NCBI GenBank assembly: GCA_018697195.1
Contig: JAGMWU010000040.1
Location: 744,001 to 808,000 of the forward strand
Direction: 5' to 3'
From: Certhia americana
Lineage: Eukaryota; Chordata; Aves; Passeriformes; Certhiidae
DNA length: 64,000 nt
The translations under genes were made by a program, and so were the position numbers. This document shows positions 21,290 to 35,000 of the stretch, piece by piece; the first letter of the stretch is position 1, and each line of letters begins with the position of its first letter. Under the pieces are notes generated by a model. It had not been told where the DNA came from. It made no database searches and worked only from the letters and a program-made list of their open reading frames with translations.

Positions 21290-24200
21290 ACAGAAACCAA
21301 ACCAAACCAAAAAACAGGGTGGTACCTGTGTTAGCTGTAGGTGCAGCTAACTCATGGCAACAGCGCTTTAAAGAGTCAGGGGTGCAGGGATGCACGGCCT
21401 GACCACAATTTGATTTCTAACAGAAAACAGCTAAAGCCAAAAGGCACCTGATGAGACATATGGGAGTGACATGGTTAGAGAAAAGGAGGTTAAAACAGGG
21501 AATAAGTGTATGGAAGCAACAGAAGAGGTTCTGTTACATGCATGTCCACAAAAAGAGCAATATCCAGATCTCCTAGAAGTTGTAGGATATGTCCTCAAAG
21601 TGCAGGTGGCTGTAATCCAAATTGGGAAGTGTTTTGAAGAGAAAAATCTCTAGTGCTCAAGAGATCTCCAATACCTGTGGCAGAACAAAACCTGCTGATG
21701 GGGAAGAGGGAAAGTTGGAGAAGAATAGTGCCATAAGTATTTAGAAAAAAACCCCAAGGAAACAAAGACTTTTTACAAGTTGGGAAGTACCATTTCTTTT
21801 CCTTCCCACTGTTAGCTCTTCCCCAAACTCCTACTGAGACACTTTGATCCTTTTTTATTTTGTTTACAAGTACTTTTACAGCATGTAGGTTCTCTTATCC
21901 ACTCTTTGTTTCTACTGTTCCAATCATCTCTTCTACTGTAATTTGTTCTTTCCAGTCAGTCATGAGAGAAATAAATGCAAATGAAAGCAGAGTAACAACA
22001 TTCCTTTCATAATTCATTACCTTCATTCAATTTGTTCTATTCCTCTCCTTTTGTCTCCCTTTTGTTCCCCATATAGATTAACATTCCCTACCCCTCCCTG
22101 CTCTTTTCTTTATTACCTGCTACTATTCTATTTCTTTGCCTTTTTCAATAGCCAGAACCTGTCTCCTAATTTCTGGTCACTCTGCCCTTGTTTTTCTTAG
22201 CTGTATGCAATACAGCACAAGCCCTGCCTCCTCTCTTTCCCTTAGATTGCTGTCTCTCCATCAGCCTACAGGCACCTTCTCCACTCTATCTCATCTCCAT
22301 CCAGTTCTCCTTCTCACATGAATCCAGGCACCTCTCCATTGGTGAGCCATGTCCCATTCCTCTGGCCTCTCCCCTGATTATCTTGAAATTACACTGCACC
22401 AACTCAACAAGTTGAGAGAGAAAGGAGTTGGAAACTCACTGGCCTCCTGACTGTGCCTTTTTCCCAACTCTTGCCCTTTCAAACACGGAATAAATGGAAG
22501 GAACAACCAATAACTGCAGAAAGGGGTTATATTTTCAGAAAGCAAGAATAGCAAAGCCATAAATATGACTTTAGCTTAGAGAAATTTTGTTTGCTTGTTT
22601 TGTTACAAGAGGAGAAGAAGAAACACAACCGAGACTCACTAACACCATTATCAATCTAGGTAAGTTGCAGTGTGTTCAGTTACTCCAAATGGAGCACAAT
22701 TCCACTAGCTATCCAAAATTTTTCCCTCTTGTTAACACTGCACTGTAGGGACTGGGTTATATATTAAGTGTACTGAAGACAACTACACATGCATTGAGAT
22801 ACAAACTTTTGAATATGCAGGCTGGCAACAGCTACTTAATATTCACAGGCTGACTTTTGAAACATGGGAGAAGAAAACAGGCGACAAAAGAAACAGCACA
22901 ATTCTCTCTTGACAACATCCTGACAGACTTCTTCAGTTATGGACAGAGTCATTTATAGTAAAAGATATATATAACAATTAGCATTTCACTTTTCTTCAGC
23001 ATTGTGAGAAATTTAAATATAGCAAATATCAACACAATAATGAGAAATGGTGAATTCCTCTATTACAGGCAATTTTCCAGAGGCTCACAGAAGTAATTTA
23101 TTGCCTACTGGCAAAAAATATATGGTGGTGATGAAAGCTAGTTGCTTTCCCACCTTCTTCTTCATCTGCACACAATTTTCCTTCTACCTGCAGTTTGGTG
23201 TTGAACATAATTCACGTGGCATTCACATCAATCATGTAAGAAAAAGTGATGTAATAAGCCCAGCTAGCAAGACTTCCTGTGAGATTTCTCCAGTACTGCC
23301 TAAGGCTCCCTTAAAACAGACACTCTCCCTTCTCAGTGTGCCAGACCTTGCATCAGTGCCTGACTTGTGGCAGGAGTTACAGGCAGGGTAAAGATTTCAT
23401 CTTAATGAAGCTAGCTTGAACAAATTTTGTCTTCATTTTCAATATAAGACTTCATCCCCTGTGAACTTTTGGTGGCTAAAATGTCACATTATTAATTTAT
23501 TCTTTTACAATTTTGGTGTGCAAAATAGGACAGAAAAGAAAAATTATATGCCATGATGTCCTTACTCTACTGTTACATATAGTTATATTTTCTTTTGCCC
23601 TGAACCTTCTTAAAACTGCTTTTTTTTAACTGGCAAAATCTACTTGTGGGTGTAAGAAAGAAAATGCCCCTCCTGCTTTGCTTTAATTTTAAAATTCAGC
23701 CTGAGTACCAGGTGGGAGGCATGCAGAGGGAAGGTGGTGATATTACTTAGGAATTAATTTATTTTTCTAAGAGAGTACTTACATTTTTAATGTCAAGATT
23801 TAAAAAATTACTTTTTCCTCTCTTTTTATCTTTTTTATATTTCTTTCAGTTACAATATATTGGCTGTGTTTAATTAAACAACATATTGAATTGAATACCT
23901 GATTCTCACACACAACCTTTTTGAGGCCATGCTATTCTTAGATCATCTGTGGACTCACTCTATTAAACATGTTGCATAACACCACAGAGTAATAACAAAT
24001 TATAAGATTCCCAAACAAATGGGATTTACAAGGGCCAGTGGATGCATAAGTCTTCTGCAACATTCTGAATATCTCTGCAAGAAATTCTAAAGCCCAGCTT
24101 TAACTTAAATATGTAAACTACTATATATATATATTTATATATAGATGTATATATTTAGACAATGGTATATGCATAGGTGGGATGTGAATCAAGTCTGGTT

Positions 24201-24599
24201 AGAAATAATAAGCAAAGTAATGGTGCAGAATGGCTTATAGCTCCATTGGGAGCTGCCCAGGAACAAGAAACACTTAGGACTGGCATTAGACAGAGACAAA
24301 ATTAAATTTTTCTATTTAGCACCAGTATCCCACACCTGAATAAGGCAGCAAAAACGTGCAAATAACAAAAGGCATCAGAATAACAAATAACGGCAGACAG
24401 TCACTCTGGACCTATTCTGAAACAACAGAATACACTTTAAAAAGCAGTAAAACCAATAAAAATCCAGTCATCTTGAAAAAGGAGAGTCTTTGCTGCAATA
24501 AAGGCAGTCAATAAAGAAGCTCTCTCATTTAAACATCAAATGCACATTGTTTTGCAACACCTGTTATTCAGCCATAATAGCTTTCTTAACCTGTCAAAG
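21290..24599. other. unique non-coding sequence, no gene recognised
   Basis: Pyrimidine-rich sequence occupies about 21780-22400. A TA-rich microsatellite lies at 24121-24155. The open frame at 23047-23391 (114 codons) is unrecognised and probably fortuitous. Confidence 0.5.
24121..24155. repeat. TA microsatellite, imperfect
   Basis: Runs of TA dinucleotide broken by ttta and gatg. Confidence 0.85.
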
Positions 24600-24745
24600 T
24601 GTTTAAGCTGAGGAAAAGAAATGGGCCTCCAGCTGTGCACTTCGGTGGGGAAAGTCTGTGCGAAGCGATATTAGTTTAATGAAATGTGTACAGATTGTAA
24701 TTGTGGTAATAAGAGGGCAATTCCCAGAGGGGCAGTAGGAAGGCA
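24600..24745. other. possible conserved non-coding element
   Basis: An unusual stretch in an AT-rich setting retains CpG (cttcggtgg, gcgaagcgat), followed by TAAT-core homeodomain-like sites (attagtttaatg, gtaattgtgg). There is no repeat signature and no convincing open frame. The call is a guess from texture. Conservation cannot be judged from one sequence. Confidence 0.2.
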
Positions 24746-27700
24746 GTGAGTGCAGCCAAGCAGAGAACAGAAGCTGCACACTGGAGAGAGAGAGACTGAT
24801 ATCCTGGGTATGGACCCTCACCCTCCGACCTGCTCACCTACTTTACAGCCCAGCCAGGTCTCCTGCCCGACAAGCCCCAGCATCGCCTCATGCCCCATCC
24901 TTGCCCATCTTCCTGGTATGCCTCCCAGAGAAGAGAGCAAAGACAATACAGCTCTCAAGAGTGGAGCCTGTTAAATCTGTAACACATGCTCATGAATATG
25001 TGAGGATATGAAAAAGCAGGGCAAAATAAAAAAAAAAATGAGCATTGGAGAACTCTAGCATGTCTTCCACTGTTCCACTCAGAAAGTCCTGAGACTCTGC
25101 AGTTCCTAGGAAGATACAAAGCTAATATTTCCCAGGAAAATAAATTCAAAGTCCTGGAAAAATAAAAAACAACACTTAGGGAGGAGATGAGGAAAGAGCA
25201 ACATCAAAAACTATGGACCTTTCCTTTCATTTTCTTAAAAGAAAGACACTCTTGTTTCAGCTTGCTTGTGCATGCAAGTGCAGCAAACCCATTTTGTACC
25301 AAGCAGATTCCTACATAAAAGCTGCCAATGCTAAAGTGTATCCCAGGGTCAGTCTAAGAGAAAACAACAAGACCAGCAACACTCATCACAGCAAGTACTG
25401 TTTAGAAGAGCTTCTGAACAATGTGATCTTTGCATGCTGAGCCTGCTGTACTAATTTGGCAGTGTAATTCAATAAATCCATCCTTGCAGTAGTTTAGCTG
25501 GCTTAGTGGGTGTCACACAGATCCACCAGCTTCTACAAGTGTTTCCCTTAGGAAACACCTCTCTGTGTGTCTTCAGATTGTGGATAGTCAGTAAGACCTA
25601 AGGCAGAGACGTAGAAGTGAAGACTAACTTTCTTTTCATAAATGGGAAGATATTTGGAAAATATAGGGGGAAAAAAAGACAGCTTGACTGTTTCCAGAAT
25701 ATAGAGACAAACAACAACTGGTGAGAGTGGAAGAAAGATGGGGGCGAAGAATTAAAGAAGCCGAATTGGAGACAGGAAAGAGCAATTAATTTAAGGAAGG
25801 ATACAGTGATCACAAGAGAGGAAGAACCTATTCCAAGATGGTCAAACAAAAAAAGATATGTGAAAAGAAAGAGGAAAAAAAAAAATTAAGACATTTTATA
25901 CTGAAAAAAACATAATCCCCAAATCTAAAATCATGGTCCAGAAACGAATCAAAATAAAGAGATTAGTAGAAAATGGAAAGTATCATATTTTATTGTCATA
26001 AACAAATGAGCTGAAAAGAGAGGGAAAAATAGCTGTGTTAGGAGTTGAGAGTGGTGAGAATTTTCAGCCAGGGTCATGATTCAGGAGAAGATAAATAATG
26101 ATTCATCTAGTTTTTCCTAGCACTAACAAGCAGTATGCTGCCTTCATTTTCTCAAAATTGCCTTATTTACCAGTCACATATTAGGGAAAAAATCCACAGC
26201 TTTATTAGGTGATTTGCAGAGTAATGTCTTTTACAAGATGGGCAGCTCACCAATGAGCGCTGTATTGCTGTCAATCTGAGAAGCAGCTGAAAAACATAGT
26301 TTGAAAAGCAACTACTCCTCTGAAAAAGTGTAACTCATCTAAGCAGAGAAACTTATCCTGCCCAGTCTTGCTCAGAGCCCTACTGACACCCTTTTATAGA
26401 GAATGTATGTGTGATATACAGTAGGGAGAACACTTCCTACAGCTGCTACAGGTGAGCTCAAAGAGATACTGCAGACAGGGAGGGAATATCTGCTATTTGT
26501 TCAAGATTTAATTGGAAGGTTAACAAGGGCTATCATTGTTTCAGACATTCCCTTTTCCATCTTTGCAACATGTAACACTACTCCTTTCACACAGGAACAA
26601 GCAGGAACTGCCTGTTGTTATTTAGCAGCATTAGTGAGCTGTGGACCTCTGACAGTGCCTGAGGGAAGCTTATGAGCTTTTTAATTCATTTCCCTGATTG
26701 TAAGGAATAGTTCACAACATGATGGCTGTGATTAGTTAGGACAGTACTGAGGACATGCTGACAAGGTTCATCAGACACAGAGCAGCTACAGTTGCCCATG
26801 GATAAATTTATGCCACCAGTACAGATGTCATAGAACTCCTTTTTACATGCCTTCAAAATTTCTTCAGCAAAAACAGCTCTTGATCCAAGCTAACTTGGGC
26901 AGCACAGCAAAACATGCTGTGTGAAAGGGACTGGAGAGTAAGGAAGGGATGTAAGGCAGAGCTCTGCTGCTCCATCCTATGTCCCTTTTAATGACGGATG
27001 AGAAAATTGCTCAGACTTCTCCAGCTGAGGCCTTGGTTGTGATGTGACACTATCACCTCTCATCAGTCACATCTCCTTCTGAGCCAGAATGTCACAGAAG
27101 ACAACATGACTGATGCAACCTGACACAACATGTCACCATGCCAGGTCTGCCAGATGGGAAACCGGGAGGAGGGAGACAGGAAGAGAGCAGGCTTTGGAAA
27201 AGGCATTCCTCATCAGAGTTCCCATGATGGGGGGGTTGTTATGTTTTTCCGAAAGGTCCTACTGCCAAAAAAACCAAAACACCAAAGATTCATAGAGGAA
27301 AAAAAACCACAACAGACTGGGAACAAATCAGTGAAATTGAACAATTCAGTGTCTACTGAAATCTACTAAAGGTTTAGTCAGACCTTCTATAGTAAAGGAA
27401 AGGACACAGAAAGGCCAATAGGTCTTTGTGTTGTTTTAGAAATCCACCTCTCTTTTACCCCTACTGAAAAACAGGGCAAGGAAACGGAGTCTTTCCTCAA
27501 AGGGAAGATTCAGGTCCCTAAGGACTGGTCCAAGACATTTGCCTCAGATGTCTTCCCACTTTCCAAAGCAGGAAAGCAGGGGATGAGACATTTATTTTAT
27601 CTCTCCCTTAAAAACAATAAAATAACTTTTGTCCAAGACTATGCATAATTAGGAAAATAAGTATACACTCATAAATTTCTGCACTACATTAATGCTAGCT

Positions 27701-30700
27701 GGGTGAGCAGAGAGAACTTGGGATGCAGCTCTCCTGCTGTTGGAGAGACTTGGAGACAACCCCATTACTTCTTCACTTCACAACAGTGAAGAAGTTGTAC
27801 AAAACAAGATGATTTTCCTCAAAAGAAAAGTGTTAAAAGAGTCTTCTCACAGTCAGACTCTAACTACAGGACTTGGGACTCACAGTAGCTTCAGTCAGTG
27901 GCATCTCAGCCAATGCCACTTCTGCCTAAAGCACAAGGTTTGCCTCACTATGTAAAACTGAGATGTCTACATAGACAATTTAGCAAAGAAAAGGCACAAA
28001 CACTTGAAGCTAACAGTGCCAAGTCATTATAGAACAAATTGCTGGTTTTATTTTCTTCTTCATATTTCCAATTATCCCATAACTGCAATAGCAGCAACTG
28101 GCCACACGTAAAAATGTTGTGGCACCATGCAACCACATCAATGAGAAGTCAAATAGTGGAACATTCACAGCAGTTTCCCCTCCAACTGGAGCTAAGCTAT
28201 GTTTTACATATTGACACAGATTTTACTAAATTTAGACCATGTTTTTGAACAAGAAGCTTTTTGACACAGAAAATGCTGTCACTGGGATGCCAGAGTAATT
28301 GTCTGCAGACACAATGCAGTGCAGATATTTGTAATTTTAAAAAGCAACATACCTGCCAATAATCACAAATAGAAAACTTTCAGTTACATAAGATCAGCCT
28401 GAAGTTCTGGCACATTACGTGTCATAGTATTTGCTGCTATTTTTATAGCTAAGTGCAAATTTGAATTTGCAAATCTGAACTTGCAAGAGATACCATTCGT
28501 GTGACATTATCTATTCTTTAAATTCCTAATATTTCAAGTACCAATCTTAACAATGGGAGTTTCCTGATCTTTTAATGTCTTAATTACCAACATTAATTTT
28601 TTTACTTAAAAAATAGGTGAAAGTTAAACATTAGCCTGAGCACATCCCTCTCTGTTTTTCCTGCCTACACAGTGCTGAAACACGCAGTCATTTGGAATTG
28701 CCCTGACCAGGCAGCTCCATACGGGCAGATGGACATTGCTATCTAGCCCTTCTCCCTCATCAAGTGGCTTTGAGCAGTTTAGCTGTGGATGCCAATCATT
28801 GAGTGAGAGGTTTTATAGTGACATCTGCCTGTCAGTGACTCTGAGTGCTTGTGTCTACCTTCCAGGGCAATTTTTCTTCTCCTTGAATGTCAGTTTGTTT
28901 AACCACAGTCCGGTCACAGCTGCCAACTATGCACCATGGCAGCATTTCTAGTAGAAAACAAGGAAAGAGAAAATCTATTAAACATGAAAACATTTAATTC
29001 TGGCTAGCCTCAGGCTGCGCCATCCTCAGGGACTGACCCAAGCTCAGCGCTGATATCAACAAATTCTTTTTATTGCCTCATTTCTCCTTTGCTCTAATTG
29101 AATTAATTTTGGGGTGTTTTTTTGTTTTGTTTTTTGGTTTTTTTTTGTTAAAATCACACTGACTGTAATTTGTGGATGACTCACAGCCAGCCAGGGTGGG
29201 CTACTCCACTTGTGGTGCAGTTCTCTTCCCTAACTGATTCCCGTCTAGGAAACATTCACTAGCCTGCTTCAAGAGCAAGGTCTTGATTCCATTTCATGGA
29301 AATTACTCAGCTCTCTTTATAGGTAGACTAAAAGCCTATTTTATTTGCTTTACCTCCTACCTCCTACTGCTGAAGTACTTCAAAGTCCCTTCCTAATGCA
29401 CCAGGAGTCAGCCTTACCATGGAGAACTGGTGGCCATCCAGCTGTCCTCACTCTGAGGAGACATGCACTGCCACTCTTAGTGACAGCACCATGTGTTGTG
29501 ATACAGAGCAAAAGTCACTTACATGCACTGTTACGTTCATATTTCTTCTGCAGGTGACTGAGGAATCATGTGTGGCCACAGCTTTCACTCAGAAGCTGAA
29601 CAATATTGTGAAGGCACAAATACTCAGCTGAATTTTTAAAGATAGTACAAATGCAAGTTTGCACGTTCAATTTCAGCTCCACATTAATTTGAAGTTATTT
29701 TTGAGTAACAATTTTTGCAAACGAATTTATTAACAAGATCAATCACCAAAACTCAGTCTGTAGCTGTGGTATTTTTAATTCATCAAAAAAAATCATATTT
29801 ACAAATTAATGGCAAAAAGACATTTAGTATTTGGAGAGAAAACATAACCAAGCAGAAGAGAAAGTATTAAAAATACTGAAAGTTCACAATAACAGCAGAA
29901 AGAAGGAGAACAGTTAAAATGCAGACACAAAAGGCAAAATCTTGGTCATATATACAAAGGCCAAATAACACCACTTCCCCTGGTCACATACATGGGATAA
30001 TGAGACAAACCAAAAATACATGACACAGATTAAATCTCTAATCCACTTGCTCAAAAGAAGCTGAAATTCAGATCAGGTCCAAACATCCAGATATCAGGTC
30101 CATCAACACTGTCACCTTACTCCTTTATCTTTACACTGCCTTTGTAGGAGACTGAAGTCAGCAGCCTGGATATGAAATGCCGCCTCTACACATCCACATT
30201 GATTTGTGCTTCAGATTCATTTTCTCCTCTTTCTTTTCTGTTTATGCTTCTCTTATTTTTAATTTCCTTCCTTTTAAAACCCTACACTTTATCTCAAGCT
30301 CCTAGCCAGTCAGCTAATTTTTCTCTTTTCCTGTATATTTGGCACTGGACTGAAATAAAAATTAATAATACCTTCAGAAAATGTGCACGTGTCTGTATAT
30401 AATGCCGGGGAGAGGAGATCCTAAAGACAGACAGTTTATTAATAGTATGCAATTACAAAATTTTTCCACTTAAGAAGCACTACTTTGTTTTAGTGCAATT
30501 CTTTAGAAGACCCACCCTGTGCAAGCCACAGTCCTGAACTAGTAGCTAGGACAAAATAAGAAGTGAATCCATTAAGGGAGAGCAGACTGCCAACAGACCT
30601 GACTCTTTGCCTTCCCTCTCATTAATCTACCTTCTCTTCTTTTAATCCACTGGTTTTGTCACTTCCCAGATTTACTTCACTTTTTCCTTCTGGGACTTGG

Positions 30701-32011
30701 CCGTCTTAGTCTTCCTTCCCTCATGCTCCACTTTTATTTTATTCCCTCTCTTATTCTAACAAATACTCCATACCAGACAGATTCATTCATCTCTAGCACC
30801 TTATCTGGTGGAGCATATGTTTCTTTTCTTTGAGGTCAGATTAACTATTCCTTATAAATGTTACAAAGAAAAAATATGTATTGGCAGCAAGTTCTGCTAC
30901 TCTTAGCCATCATTTTTGTCCACTGCATTAAGCCCATTTAACATGCTTAAACATGCCTTTTGTCAACAGCAACAAAAGCAAAAAGCAGCTGAACTCCAGT
31001 TAATAAATCATTTTCTGGAAGTAGAAACTGCCTCAGAAATATGATGCCAAGCAGTTAATGCATGTTATTCTTACAGAGAGGAAAATGGAGGAGAAAAAGT
31101 TTAACCAGTTTTTGTAATTATAAAATGTGCTTTCTGTATATATTTGTGCATAGACTCATTGTACTATTAAAAAAAATAGATCACACTGAAGTGCAGTACA
31201 TTACTTTAGATTCACCTATCCCCAGTTGGTCCTATTTCCTAATTAGAGATATAAATCACTATCTAAATTTGAAATGTAATTCTCTACCCCATTAGGCCAG
31301 CTCCTATAACTTTTATGTATATACATGTGTGTGTGTGTATATCTTAAAATACTAAGGGAAATGACATGCAGTTTGAAGCCCTGAAATCATATAACAGGGA
31401 ACCACAGCATTTTCTATTAGCTCATAGCTTTCTCTGTCCACAGGAAAGATGCAAGAACTGTAATAACCACGAAGCATTTAAAAAGTTAAGTCTTTTAAAA
31501 TGGGACAAATCATTATTTAAAGGGTTGGGATGGACCAAATTTAAGCGAAATGCAATTGAAAACAATAAAACCTGATAATGCACTATATTATGGTCTGTCA
31601 TTATTCTGCACTTTATCCAAAAAGATTGGAAGAACAGACAGGGAGGATGAAAGGCATGTATTTTCATTCTTCATCTTTTCTAGTTTATTCTTGTTTCAGA
31701 TGGTCAGTCTAAGCAATACTATAAAAAATGTAAATTTCATAGCAGGACTTCAGTTAAATCCTGTACAGGCAAAAAGTGTAGGAATAAACTATCATCTTAA
31801 CAAGCCTGGCCAGACAGGTATTACAAACTCCTGAAACCATAGGACCCACAGGCCCTTAAACATAGCAAGAAACAGAATTTTTGATCAGTTTATCAGTTAT
31901 ATATATATTTCAATCCGTTTTTTGCCTTATCTAGCTCCTGCTAAATGTTCTTCCCAGCTCTCCTGTTTTCAGAGACAGCTCCTGCCTTTCTTACTATCCT
32001 TAGATTGCATC
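24746..32011. other. unique non-coding sequence, no gene recognised
   Basis: Nothing above about 95 codons is open, and no repeat family was recognised. A T/G-rich run lies at about 29110-29147 and a TG microsatellite at 31325-31339. Confidence 0.5.
31325..31339. repeat. TG microsatellite
   Basis: About seven TG units between atatacatg and atatc. Confidence 0.8.
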
Positions 32012-32076
32012 TCACACACTGTGATTTCTGAACAGAAAATCACACACTGTGATTTCTGTGTTTTCTGAACAGAAAA
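32012..32076. repeat. imperfect tandem duplication, units of 28 and 37 bp
   Basis: tcacacactgtgatttctg followed by aacagaaaa (32012-32039) is repeated at 32040-32076, with a 9-base insertion (tgttttctg) that itself echoes the adjacent tttctg. This is a local slippage product. Confidence 0.92.
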
Positions 32077-35000
32077 GTCTGTGTTTCATTCCTCAAAACC
32101 AGCACCTCATCCCCTTGCCAAAGAGACAGAAATAACCTGTGTATTTGTTAATGTATGTCATACATGGTTCTGAGCAAAAGACACAAGGAAATTAGCATCA
32201 AACCCAAAGATACTATTAATTTAATGATAATTCTATGTCTGTTAGAGACTGGTATCAACAATTGGGTAATATTGAGAAAAAGAAGTACCCACAGTTGTTC
32301 TGGCTGTGCTGAATTTCTAGCACAGGAAGTTTTGCTGCTTCCCAGGAAACTCTGACAAACTGGAATGTTCATACCCAAGGCTGTGACAGCATCATCTCAA
32401 CTGCATGTAACTACACCATTAAAGTAGTTTTATGTTACTATAGCTCCTTCTGAGGAATTTTTTTCACTTATTTTGTCCCAGTGCTAACCCTTCTATTCTT
32501 CTGATATTAACATGGATTTAACCTTCCAAAAGCAGTTAGATGGGAGATTGGAAATTTGTGTATATTTGCTGTTGGAGTTCTATAAAAACAGAAAAGTAGC
32601 GAATATCGTGAAGTTTTTATAAGTACTGAATTAAATATATATGTTAAAAAGTTACTAGTTTATGAAGCCACATGAGAAAGTCTATATAAGAACTGATATT
32701 AGAAAACTGGGGGAAAAAAAGTCATCGATGAAAAACAAGAATCTGTCTTTTTCCCTATGCAATGTAATTTGGTTTTAACTGCATTCCTTACATACATTGT
32801 GGCTGGTCTCTTCAGAGTTTGAAACAAAGCTAGTGAAAAAAATAACCATTGATTTAAAAAAAGTTTAGACAGTAAAGAAATTTCAAGCACAAAGCTTTTC
32901 CATTAACCATGTCTCCTCTAATATCTCCAGTGCTCTTTTTTTTCGCCAAGGGATAAGAACAGGGAGCATTATTTACTACAGTTTATCAAGTCCTTTCTAA
33001 AATGCAACACATCTGCAACCAGAAGTGTGTCGCAGCTTCCAAGCAAAGCCATTTTTTTTTGCCTTTCTTCTGCACCTCAAGCAATATCAACTCACTCTCA
33101 GGAACGAATAACACATAAACAAACGCCTAGTATTTCCACAGATGGTTTTGAAAGCTCTTCCACCAAAGAATTTTGATTTATGGTGGGGATTTCCCTGGCA
33201 ACTGAAAGAAATTACGTTTGCATATACTAAAAATGAGTTACTAGATCCGGAAAAGACAGCTTGATCCAGATCACAAGAAGTACTCCGTGTATTTGGTACA
33301 ACTCTGAAATGAAAAGTTGTATAAAAGGAGTGCCAAAATACTTGGCCACTTCTCCCACCTCTGAGATCACTCAGCACCAGTCAGGTCACACTATGAATTA
33401 GAGAAGAGCTATGTTTGCAGAGAGGGACCTAATACAGAACTGCAGAAGTGACCACATAAAGCTCTCCTCTTTTCCCTCTTCCATAGCCAGAAGTGGAAGA
33501 TGGGTCAACGTGTGCAATTTCTGTCCTCCAAAATGAAGTTTGAAAGAATTTTGGGTGTCTGAAACACTAACTGAATATATGATAGAATCCCAGATACCAT
33601 GAGTTTGCCCACACAGTCTCACACCCCCACAGATTCATTATAGGCTCACAAAGATAATAAAGTTCAGTCTCTCTCACTTCTGCCTCCACAAGACCTGAAC
33701 TCTTCCTTACACTGTTATGAAATATGGGCTGTATTTTTCTCTACTAACCTAGATCTATGACAAAGGACAACCAGCTTCTTTATCCAGCACAAGTTTCTTT
33801 GCACAATAAAAGAGAAATAACACTTTCATGTTCTCACATCCAAATGCTGCTTTTTGTGCCCATTGTTAATAGCTCAACTCAAGCCAAAAAGCCACCCTAG
33901 AATAAAGATAATTTATTGAGATTGCATCCTCCTTGTTTTCCCACCCTTTCTCTACAACGGCAACAGCTTTAGACCAGACAGCACTAAATTTATTGATATT
34001 TTTCTTGCAGGTAGTACATATATATTTTTCTTCTGAGTAGTACAAAGCACTGACACAGCAGTTTTTTCTCTCTTTTCCCTGTACCTCTGGGAGGACAAAT
34101 CCAAGATTTTACTTCTGCCAGCTGCAGCAGTTCTGACTGCAGGAAACAGAAGGCAAACCCAACTCCGAGTCACAACACTGCCAGGAGAAAGCATTGAATG
34201 CAGCCATGACAGACTGGTTTGTTTGAAAGTGGGGCTTCATTCAAAGAATAGTTGTATGTCTGGAGAGACCCATGGCATTAATTCAAGTCTGATCCCTGCC
34301 TGTGCTGTTAGCAGGAGGGAAAGAGTAGGAAATATCAAGTGCTTCTCACTCCATGCTGTCACACTCCCAGAAAGTATGGGCAAAAAATTGGGGAAATAAG
34401 CAATAAGTCACTCAAAAAATCTGAATGTGATTTATTAGTAACTTTACAAGGTTTAGTGAAAGAATTGCAGTTGCAGTAAATTGAGAAAAATGGAAAAGGC
34501 TGTAGGCAGAGGCATTGCTTGCTGCTGAGCTCAAAAGGAGGCATTGCACTGCTTGCAGCCAAGCATGATCATGTCCAAAATCTTCAGGTAGAACTTTGTA
34601 GTGCTCATGAGACAGAGAGAGAGGATCTCACAGGAAGTATTGCAGGACATTACATTCTCTGAAACAAGGTCTTGTAACTCAGACCTTTTATGTTCAGTGG
34701 AGGAGTTGAGAGGTGGTGAAGGAGTCTGTTCCAATAATGAGCAAAATGTAATGTTTGTATTCACATCTGATGATGAGGAGGTAGCATGCTAACCCTGAAT
34801 TAAAACTGAAACCACAAACTATTGCCAGGGTCAGCAAACTGCTATTAAAACAGCTACCAAAGTATCCATGACTGGCCATAAATCAGGTGAGATTCAAATC
34901 CATTCAATATTAATGCAGTGGAATGCCAAGAAGCTGGGTGTACTTCCTGGACAGCAGAGTTAAAATCACTGGAGTAAACACAGCAAGTGTTACTTGCCAA

